Below, in pieces: positions 7,096 to 13,744 of a stretch of DNA of 22,376 nt. The notes below the pieces were generated by a model. That model saw only the letters and a program-made list of their open reading frames with translations, was not told the origin of the DNA and searched no databases. How positions within the stretch are numbered: position 1 is the first letter of the stretch; each line of letters begins with the position of its first letter. The position numbers were made by a program, and so were the translations under genes. The stretch is from Comamonadaceae bacterium (lineage in GTDB: Bacteria > Pseudomonadota > Gammaproteobacteria > Burkholderiales > Burkholderiaceae_C). The stretch covers positions 1-22,376 of the forward strand of contig CANGZG010000014.1 in assembly GCA_947458415.1 (NCBI GenBank). The letters are read 5' to 3'.

Positions 7096-9149
7096 TGTCT
7101 CAACTCACAAAAAAAATCGGTTGGTCACTGCCATGGTGTGGGCTGGTGTGTGCTGTGCTGCAAACCCCGGCCTTGTCTGTGCATGCGCAGCAACCCGCCA
7201 ACATGCCATCGACCGCCAAACCGTCTGCGGCCAATGTGAACGCGGACAGAGAAAAAACCCGCCAAATGATCCAAGGCGTGACGGCTGACCAACCCGGTGA
7301 GTTGGACCAAGCGCTGACATTGGGAACCCGCTTGACCACCCGGCGGCAAAAACCGCCCACACCCTCGCTTGCGGACATGCCGCCCGCCGTCGTCACCGAG
7401 GCTGACGCCACGCCAGCGCGCCGACCCAGCGTGCCTGCGCTGCCTCCGATTGTGTTGAACCAATGGCCGACCATGCTCAACCCAGACAAGTCGGTGGGCA
7501 GGATCAGCAACAAGCGCAGGGGTTTGGCCAACCAGGATGAATCGTTGGTTTACACCCCAGACTTTTCCAGACAGTTGCTGACATTTGGCATCATGGCCAA
7601 GTCGCCCTATATCGATTTGCCCGACAAGGAAATCAATGACGCGGCCGGCAACACGCTCACATTCAACAAAAATGCCGTGGACACCAGCCAAGCCAAAACG
7701 CTGGCTGAGATGGTCAAGCTCGGTTTGGGCAACAGCCCGGTGTTGGACCAAGCTTTGGCACAAATCGACATCGCGGTTTCACGCAGTCAACAAGCACGCT
7801 CTGAGTTGTTGCCCAAGGCCAGTGCGCGCTACCAGACTGGCCGTGAAAAGTCTGAACCCTTGAATCAACCGGTCAGCAACCATGCAACCGAGTCAACGTC
7901 GCTGCGTTTGGTGCAGCCGATCATCAATTTGCCAGCGGTGCGCGACTGGATGGCAGAACTCAGCAACGAACAAGCCACGGTGTGGCGCTCTTACGCAGCG
8001 AATGAATCGGTGGCTTTGGCCGTCACCAATGCCGTGTTGGCGCTGGCTTCAGCACGCATGGTGTTGGAGTTCTCAGACGAGCAATTGGAAGAGTTCAACA
8101 ACTTGTTCACCTATGTCCAAAACCGCGCGCAATCGGGTGCAGCCAGCCCTGCCGATTTAGAACGCTTGCGCGCCCGGGTGTTGCAAGCCCGCCAAAACCG
8201 GATTGAACAACAGGCCAATTACAAGTCGGCGTTGTTAGAGCTTGAACGGCTGACAGGTGACAAACCCACTTCGATGCAATTGCCGTACCTCAACCAGCTG
8301 CCAGGTTTGCCCGCCACCCAAGCGCAAATTCGACAAATGGTTTGGGAAAGCAGCCAAGACTTGCGGATTTTGCGAAAGGACGTCAAAACACAAGAACAAG
8401 TGGTGTCTTCCATTTACGCCAGATTGCTGCCCACGTTGTCCCTGAACCTCGAGCGCGATGAAGCGCAAAACATGCGGGGTGTCAATCCGAAACAAATTGA
8501 CAGCCGCATACTGGGTGTCGTCAATTGGGAACTGTCATTGGGGGGCAAAGAGTTCTACGCGGCCAGACTGGCCAAGGCTGAGTTGGCCAACCGGCAAAGC
8601 CGCTTGACCGAAGAAGCCGACCGCATCATGCAGGGCGTGGACGCGGATTTTGCGTTGCTGCAGTCTGCCACCTTGCGCATTGCCACAGCACAGGCAGAAC
8701 AAGATGCGGCATTGTTGGTGTTGCAGTCTGTGCAGCAACAAATGAAAACCGGCCGTGTCGGGTCGATGCTCGAAGCCTTGGATGCCAACGAGCGTTACTT
8801 CTCATCGCGTCAGCGCTTGGTCCAAACATTGACGCAGCAAATGCAAGCGCATGCGCAGTTGTTACGCAGACTGGGCATGCTCAGCCAAGTGCAGTCCATG
8901 GTTAACCAACCCACAGACATCAATTCATCCATGAGCATGGTGAAAAAAGCGGTGTCAGTTGAACCGACACGACCGTCCGACAAAGATGCCAGACCCCAGG
9001 CCACGCCTGCAATGACGGACTTGCCAACACAAGCGGTCAATCAGGGTCCAGCCACTGAAATCATGTTGCCGCCGGCGCAACCCTTGGATGTCAAAGAACT
9101 GAACAACATGCTTGAACCCAATCCAAACACGGGCAACTCATCGCCATGA
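7095..9149 (+). CDS. Large TolC-like outer-membrane protein with N-terminal extension (second copy; SiiC role)
   Basis: The protein has 684 residues from ATG 7095, preceded by AGGGAG (7084-7089) at five-base spacing. The signal peptide ends near VHA-Q (residue 31). A Pro/Ala/Arg-rich segment of about 165 residues with no recognised fold precedes the OEP-type domain, which starts near residue 197 (QAKTLAEMVKLGLGNSPVLD). Typical signatures follow: ARSELLPKASARYQTGREKS, the coiled helices, VVNWELSLGGKEFYAARLAK, and MKTGRVGSMLEALDANERYF. After about residue 600 comes a Pro/Thr-rich tail of about 85 residues. The length exceeds the roughly 450-residue norm because of both extensions. Its position beside MotB-like, adaptor, MotA-like and giant RTX genes makes it the likely channel for the RTX protein. 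The stop overlaps a 14-codon reading frame (9146). Confidence 0.9.
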   Translation: MSQLTKKIGWSLPWCGLVCAVLQTPALSVHAQQPANMPSTAKPSAANVNADREKTRQMIQGVTADQPGELDQALTLGTRLTTRRQKPPTPSLADMPPAVVTEADATPARRPSVPALPPIVLNQWPTMLNPDKSVGRISNKRRGLANQDESLVYTPDFSRQLLTFGIMAKSPYIDLPDKEINDAAGNTLTFNKNAVDTSQAKTLAEMVKLGLGNSPVLDQALAQIDIAVSRSQQARSELLPKASARYQTGREKSEPLNQPVSNHATESTSLRLVQPIINLPAVRDWMAELSNEQATVWRSYAANESVALAVTNAVLALASARMVLEFSDEQLEEFNNLFTYVQNRAQSGAASPADLERLRARVLQARQNRIEQQANYKSALLELERLTGDKPTSMQLPYLNQLPGLPATQAQIRQMVWESSQDLRILRKDVKTQEQVVSSIYARLLPTLSLNLERDEAQNMRGVNPKQIDSRILGVVNWELSLGGKEFYAARLAKAELANRQSRLTEEADRIMQGVDADFALLQSATLRIATAQAEQDAALLVLQSVQQQMKTGRVGSMLEALDANERYFSSRQRLVQTLTQQMQAHAQLLRRLGMLSQVQSMVNQPTDINSSMSMVKKAVSVEPTRPSDKDARPQATPAMTDLPTQAVNQGPATEIMLPPAQPLDVKELNNMLEPNPNTGNSSP

Positions 9150-9190
9150 CAGACACATTGCAAGTGAATTCCTCGAAGAAAACCTCTTAG
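9146..9190 (+). CDS. Possible 14-residue coupling peptide between the TolC-like and MotB-like genes
   Basis: An ATG at 9146 overlaps the upstream TGA (ATGA) and opens a frame for MTDTLQVNSSKKTS, ending at TAG 9188-9190. That stop lies within the ribosome site of the next gene (AGGAAG 9189-9194). The arrangement would let ribosomes ending on the TolC gene reinitiate and deliver to the next start. The peptide resembles no known product; it may be a coupling device, a remnant or chance. Confidence 0.25.
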   Translation: MTDTLQVNSSKKTS

Positions 9191-9201
9191 GAAGCTAGAC
9201 C

Positions 9202-10035
9202 ATGGCTGCTGCATCTGAATCAAACGACGCGTCTGACATTTTTTGGCCTGGCTATGTGGACGCGGTCACCAACTTGGCCATCAATTTGTTGTTTGTGATC
9301 GCTGTCATGTCGATTGTGGTCATCAGCACCATCATGCAGATTTCAAAAATGAAGCCTGATGTGTTCAAGCCGGTTGAAAACGCGGTGACCAGCAAACCGC
9401 GCGCTTTGGAGGAGACAGACAAAACAGGCAATCCTGAAATGGCCGAACAACCAAATGCTTCGCCGGTGGCCCAAGCCCTGTCACCGTCCATGGCGAAAGT
9501 GCTTGAAGACAAATCCAAAGCTGAGCAGAAAGTCAAAGAGCAGACCCAGCAACTGGCCAAGTTACAAAAAGAGTTGGACTCACTCAAAAAAGTCCCGGCC
9601 TCATCTTCCAGCAGACCGTTGAACAAAGCCGTCGGTGGCACTGCCGATCAGGACACGCCAGCCGAGGTGGTCACTGCCAAAGACCTTCAATTGAAGCAAG
9701 CTTCAGGACAAAACCAAATGCTGCAAATCGGCTCGGGCGGGGTGTTGGTGGTTTTTGACAAAGACGTGGTGCGCTTGAGTGAAGCAGAGGTCAGTGACCT
9801 GTTGGACAAACTCAAGTCATTCATGTCAGCTGACAACAGTGGGTTCGAGCTGCGGGTGAACACGCCCAAGGGGTTTTCCGAATCCTCCCGCATCGCCTAC
9901 TACCGGGTCAATGAAATCCGCAACATCTTGATCAAAAACGGCATCAAGCCGGCCAACATTGCCATGCGGGTGATCGAAAGCGACAACCCGTCTGCCAACA
10001 ATGCCAGGGTGCTGGTCAAACCTGCCATGCCATGA
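9202..10035 (+). CDS. MotB/SiiA-like inner-membrane protein with one TM helix and OmpA-like periplasmic domain
   Basis: The protein has 277 residues from ATG 9202, with AGGAAG seven bases upstream. One membrane helix (about 23-46, NLAINLLFVIAVMSIVVIST) is preceded by WPGYVDAVTN. Asp20 sits where MotB, TolR and ExbD carry the proton-binding Asp at the start of their helix. A charged coiled coil (about 95-130) follows, then a Ser/Pro linker and an OmpA/MotB-like C-terminal domain (about 175-277: GGVLVVFDKDVV, RIAYYRVNEIRNILIKNGIK, NNARVLVKP). The Arg in YYRV matches the peptidoglycan-contacting Arg of OmpA-C domains, but the usual TD..G Asp motif is replaced by NTPKG, so cell-wall binding may be altered. 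With the channel protein at 11324 it would form a proton-driven unit like SiiA/SiiB. The stop overlaps the next start by ATGA. Confidence 0.85.
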   Translation: MAAASESNDASDIFWPGYVDAVTNLAINLLFVIAVMSIVVISTIMQISKMKPDVFKPVENAVTSKPRALEETDKTGNPEMAEQPNASPVAQALSPSMAKVLEDKSKAEQKVKEQTQQLAKLQKELDSLKKVPASSSSRPLNKAVGGTADQDTPAEVVTAKDLQLKQASGQNQMLQIGSGGVLVVFDKDVVRLSEAEVSDLLDKLKSFMSADNSGFELRVNTPKGFSESSRIAYYRVNEIRNILIKNGIKPANIAMRVIESDNPSANNARVLVKPAMP

Positions 10036-11306
10036 CGCCGATGCATGACCGCACCTTTCCACGCAAACATGACACCTGTTTGGTGTTGGGTTTGTTGTTG
10101 CTTTTGTTGGGGTTGTTGGCTTGGGCCGCCTGGGCGCCCATCGACAAAATTGTCAGGGCGCAAGGCCGCATCATCACGGCCAGCAAATCGCAGGTGGTCC
10201 AGCATTTGGAAGGCGGCATTGTTTCAGAAATTTTGGTGCAAGAAGGGCAAAAAGTGCAGGCAGGACAAACCTTGATGCGCTTGTCCGACGTGAATGCCAA
10301 CAGCAACTTGTTGCAAGGCAAATCCCGACTGCAATCATTGAAGGCCGCACAAGCCAGGCTCAAAGCAGAGGCGCAAGGCAGTGCCAGTGTGTTTTTTGAA
10401 GAAGACATTGGCATCAGCATTCAAATGCTGGAAAAAAACGCGTTCGATGAGCGCCAAGCCCGCATGCGCTCGGAACAAGCGGCTTTGCAGCAGCAAATCA
10501 ACCAACGACAGGCCGAACTCAAAGAGGCGCAAGCCCGCTCGCAAAGTTTGAGCAACGAACTCAATATCGCCAAACAGCAGGCCAGCATGGTCGAGGGCTT
10601 GGTCAAAAAAGGCGCGGCGTCGCAAATGGAGTTGCTAGAGGCCCAAAGTCGCACGGAGCGACTCAACACCCAATTCAGAGACGTGGTCAACACCATTCCA
10701 CGTTTGATTTCTGCACAGGCCGAATATGCCGCACGCATCAATGAATCCCAGTCCAGGTTCAAATCGGATGCGCGCACTGAACTCAACCAAGTCAGCGCCG
10801 AAATCAACCGCATTTTGGCGGGCATCAAAGCCGACAGCGACCGCGTTTCGCGCACCGAAGTGCGCGCGCCCAGCACGGGTTTTGTCAATCGCTTGATGTT
10901 CAACACCATCGGTGGTGTGGTCAAGCCAGGCGAGGCGGTGTTGGAAATCACGCCCAGCGAAGGGCCGCTGGCGGTCGAGGCCAGGGTTCGCCCCGACGAC
11001 CGCGCCAGTTTGCGCACCGGTTTGTCTACCCGCATCATGCTGGGCGCTTACGACTACACCGTGTATGGCGCATTGCTGGGCGAAGTGGTTGAGGTCAGTT
11101 CTGACACCTTGCCAGATGAAAACGGCCAACGTTACTACCGTGTCGTGGTGCAAACCAAACCTGCACAAGGCCCGTTGTCAGAAGAAGTCATTTTGCCGGG
11201 CATGACTGCCAGCGCTGACGTGATCGTTGGCCAGCGCAGTGTGTTGAGCTATGTGTTGTCCCCCTTGCTTCGCTTCAGTACTCGTGCCATGCGCGAGCCT
11301 CATTGA
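10032..11306 (+). CDS. HlyD-family periplasmic adaptor (second copy; SiiD role)
   Basis: The protein has 424 residues from ATG 10032; ATG 10041 is an alternative. A very short cytoplasmic N-terminus (about 14 residues) is followed by a Leu-rich membrane helix (about 15-35). The split lipoyl-like domain appears as QVVQHLEGGIVSEILVQEGQ (from residue 54) and RAPSTGFVNRLMFNTIGGVV (from about 278), with a long Gln/Glu/Arg-rich alpha-hairpin between them. The C-terminal barrel part reads VEARVRPDDRASLRTGLSTR and ends with SVLSYVLSPLLRFSTRAMRE. It lies between the MotB-like and MotA-like genes and two genes before the giant RTX gene, so it probably serves that substrate with the second ABC transporter. 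It differs clearly in sequence from the adaptor at 5788, so the two are old paralogues rather than a recent duplication. Confidence 0.93.
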   Translation: MTPMHDRTFPRKHDTCLVLGLLLLLLGLLAWAAWAPIDKIVRAQGRIITASKSQVVQHLEGGIVSEILVQEGQKVQAGQTLMRLSDVNANSNLLQGKSRLQSLKAAQARLKAEAQGSASVFFEEDIGISIQMLEKNAFDERQARMRSEQAALQQQINQRQAELKEAQARSQSLSNELNIAKQQASMVEGLVKKGAASQMELLEAQSRTERLNTQFRDVVNTIPRLISAQAEYAARINESQSRFKSDARTELNQVSAEINRILAGIKADSDRVSRTEVRAPSTGFVNRLMFNTIGGVVKPGEAVLEITPSEGPLAVEARVRPDDRASLRTGLSTRIMLGAYDYTVYGALLGEVVEVSSDTLPDENGQRYYRVVVQTKPAQGPLSEEVILPGMTASADVIVGQRSVLSYVLSPLLRFSTRAMREPH

Positions 11307-11323
11307 CCCACTGCTAACTCACC

Positions 11324-13009
11324 ATGAAACGACTTCAACGCTATTACATCTACATTGGCATCCCCATCGTTCTGATTGTTTTCGGTTCTGTGTATTTCCA
11401 AAAGGAAATCATGGGAACGATCGAAGGCAACCCCCACCCGCAAATCAATTACCTCATCCTTTTGTTGATTGTCGGTGGCTGTATCCAAATGATGGGCCAT
11501 GTCTGGCGTATCAACCGCGAAGCGCGCTTGATCGATGCGTTTACCCGCACCATGGTGCCCACGCTCAGCTTGACGCAGGCCCGCTCATTGTTGAATGAGG
11601 ACAAAGAACGTCAAACCAACGATGTGACAGATGTGCTGGAGTTGATACTGCACAACCATGACTCGGCCATCGGCGGGGTGCAACAGACTGCGATTGAATC
11701 AGAGATCGAGCGCTTCCACGCCCGGCAAAACCGCCGTCTGCTGGTGGCGCAGTTCATGTCCGGCATGATGGTTGGTTTGGGTTTGCTGGGCACGTTCATC
11801 GGCTTGCTCGGTGCTTTGCAAGAAATCGGCAAGCTGATTGGTTCGTTTTCGGTCGGCTCTGGCATGACCGATCCGGTGGCAGCGGTCAATGAGTTGGTGT
11901 CACGCTTGACCGAGCCCATGCGGGCCATGGGCGTGGCGTTCAGTGCGTCACTGTTTGGTGTGTTGGGCTCGCTCATCATGGGCATGCTGATGGTGTTTGT
12001 CAAAAGCGCCACCGTGGAACTGGTGTCTTTGCTGCAAAGCCGCTGCTCCTTGCTGACCAAGTTGGCCCATGACAAGCCAGGTGTGGACAGCGAGGCCAAT
12101 CAATTGTCAGCCGCACTCAGCAAATTGGCCGAAAACTCACCGGTGTTGCAGGGCTTGATTGTTGCGTTAGACCAGTCAGAGCGGCGCGTTCGCCAAATGC
12201 TCAATTCCATGCAGGAATTGGTGGTGCAAATGAAAGACAACAGCGGCAAACAAACCGAGGTGCAACACCAAATTGCCCAACTGGGCGAGCAACACCAGCA
12301 AGTGTTGACCAACATTGAAAACATCAGAACCGATACCTTGGACGCGGCCAAAGAGGCGGCCAAAACCTCTGAATTACAGCGTCAGGCTTTGCAAATTTTG
12401 CAAGCCGAGCAAGAACTGCTCAAAACCAGCATCGGAAAAAATTCAGAATTGGTGGCATTGACCATGGACATGCAGTCCCGCTGGCTGGACCAACAACACG
12501 AGCAACAGGTGGCGCTGAACAAATCAACGGTCAGTACCGCCGAGCAAGTGGCGCAAGAACGCGCCGGCTGGTTGGAGCAATTGCGGATTTGGTTCCAATC
12601 CACCCAGTCGCAGCAAAACCATTTGCAAGACTTGAATGACCGGATGGAAAAAGTCATCGCCATCATGTTTGAGCAATCCAGAAATGCCAGCGCGTTTCAG
12701 GAAAATGTCCTGTCAGCTCAAACCAAAATGCTGGAACTCAATGCCACAGTCAATCAACTGTTGCAATCCATGGGACAACGTTCCAAAGAAGAAGCATCGG
12801 CTCGCACAGAAATGGCACACCAATTCAAAATGGTGTTTGCGGATCAGCAAGAACGCCATGAGCAGTTGATCAGCACATTGGTGAATTCGTTGACACCGTC
12901 CATCCAAAGCACTATGCTCGTGGCACAAAAAACCGCAAGCGGCATGCAAGAAAACCCTGCGGTGGGCGGCAGTGATGTCACACCAGCCAAGCCCAGCAGC
13001 ACAGGCTGA
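11324..13009 (+). CDS. MotA/TolQ/ExbB-like proton-channel protein with long coiled-coil tail (SiiB role)
   Basis: The protein has 561 residues from ATG 11324. No clear ribosome site precedes it, so coupling to the adaptor 17 bases upstream is possible. Four membrane helices are seen: about 9-25, 42-60, 142-166 and 201-226. The third has the family pattern MMVGLGLLGTFIGLLGALQE, and the fourth has AMGVAFSASLFGVLGSLIMG after an amphipathic EPMR turn, as in the proton channel subunits MotA, TolQ, ExbB and SiiB. The cytoplasmic loop (about 61-141) is charged. After residue 250 comes about 300 residues of Gln/Glu/Ala/Leu-rich coiled coil, then a Pro/Ser tail. That tail is absent from TolQ and ExbB. 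With the MotB-like protein (9202) it should form a channel that uses the proton gradient, perhaps controlling retention or release of the RTX protein as SiiA/SiiB do for SiiE; this role is inferred. Confidence 0.87.
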   Translation: MKRLQRYYIYIGIPIVLIVFGSVYFQKEIMGTIEGNPHPQINYLILLLIVGGCIQMMGHVWRINREARLIDAFTRTMVPTLSLTQARSLLNEDKERQTNDVTDVLELILHNHDSAIGGVQQTAIESEIERFHARQNRRLLVAQFMSGMMVGLGLLGTFIGLLGALQEIGKLIGSFSVGSGMTDPVAAVNELVSRLTEPMRAMGVAFSASLFGVLGSLIMGMLMVFVKSATVELVSLLQSRCSLLTKLAHDKPGVDSEANQLSAALSKLAENSPVLQGLIVALDQSERRVRQMLNSMQELVVQMKDNSGKQTEVQHQIAQLGEQHQQVLTNIENIRTDTLDAAKEAAKTSELQRQALQILQAEQELLKTSIGKNSELVALTMDMQSRWLDQQHEQQVALNKSTVSTAEQVAQERAGWLEQLRIWFQSTQSQQNHLQDLNDRMEKVIAIMFEQSRNASAFQENVLSAQTKMLELNATVNQLLQSMGQRSKEEASARTEMAHQFKMVFADQQERHEQLISTLVNSLTPSIQSTMLVAQKTASGMQENPAVGGSDVTPAKPSSTG

Positions 13010-13114
13010 TTCACTGGCAAAACCTGAGCAGTTGTAAAGCGCAAGACAAGCAGTCTCTGATTATTACAAGCAGTACCAAATTTTTTTTTGATCCATTGCT
13101 TAACGGAGAGTGCC
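13010..13114 (+). promoter_or_regulatory. Gap before the RTX gene with direct repeats and a T9 tract
   Basis: This is the only gap above 60 bases inside the cluster after the second gene. ACAAGCAGT occurs at 13046-13054 and again at 13066-13074, exactly 20 bases apart, and AGCAGT also occurs at 13027-13032. Repeats at about two helical turns on one face suggest a possible operator. A run of nine T follows at 13081-13089. No convincing -35/-10 pair and no stem for a terminator was found. Confidence 0.35.
13105..13110 (+). promoter_or_regulatory. Ribosome site fixing the RTX start at 13115
   Basis: GGAGAG precedes ATG 13115 at good spacing. An in-frame TTG at 13088 lies upstream, directly at the T9 tract, and has no such site. 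Confidence 0.65.
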
Positions 13115-13744
13115 ATGGCAGACACAGAACTGCGTGCTGACGGTCAAACTGACACTTCGTCAGACGCCAAACAACCCCCCATGCGCTTGTTGCAAGCCGA
13201 GGCTGCCGCAGCCGGTGGCGTTCAGTTCAGTCTGCCATTTGAGCCCAACGAGATTGCCAGTGTGGAAATCATCGACTTGGACATGGTGCTGGTCAATGCA
13301 TTGGGTGAGCGGTATGTGCTTCCCCAAGCCGCTTTGCAAGCCACGTTGTCCCCAGACAAAGCCGTGGCCAAGTACAAAAGCGGGTTCATCGAACCCTTGG
13401 CCGAGCAATTGAAAAAAGCAGGCACGGTCAAGCCGGTCGAGGGCGGCAGCTACCGCATCGAAGCCTCTGACATCAAGCCTGTGCCGGGTGTGAACGACAA
13501 AGTGGGCTTTGAATTCAACATTGGCAAAGAGGGTGACGAGGTCAAAACCCAAGAACAAGTCGAGCAGTTGGCTGCGCAAGTTCAACAAATCTCTAAATCG
13601 CTGCAAACCGCCAGTTTGTCCAACAGCGATGCCGCGCCGGGCAAAGGCCCTGGACAAGGCCCGGGTGCCGGGCCGGGCACTGGCAAAGCCAGCGCATCGT
13701 CGGCATCTTCGGTGTCCACGCCCAGCGCACCGCCCAAGCTGAAC
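13115..13744 (+). other. N-terminal module of the RTX protein, possible retention part, with Gly/Pro linker
   Basis: Residues 1-165 contain VQFSLPFEPNEIASVEIIDL and ALGERYVLPQAAL, which look like a small beta-rich domain, then a Gln-rich helix EQVEQLAAQVQQISKSLQ. A low-complexity APGKGPGQGPGAGPGTGK linker follows. In giant type I adhesins the last-exported N-terminus often holds the protein in the channel; the same role here is an inference from position. Confidence 0.45.

Noticed and set aside
13075..13095. T9 tract as a Rho-independent terminator after the MotA-like gene
   Set aside because: No GC-rich stem precedes the T run, so transcription into the RTX gene is not expected to stop here.
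13205..13222. AAAG within EAAAAGG near residue 31-34 of the RTX protein, resembling a LapG cleavage site
   Set aside because: It lies ahead of the folded N-terminal region rather than after it, in an Ala-rich stretch where the motif can arise by chance, and no LapG or LapD gene is in the window.
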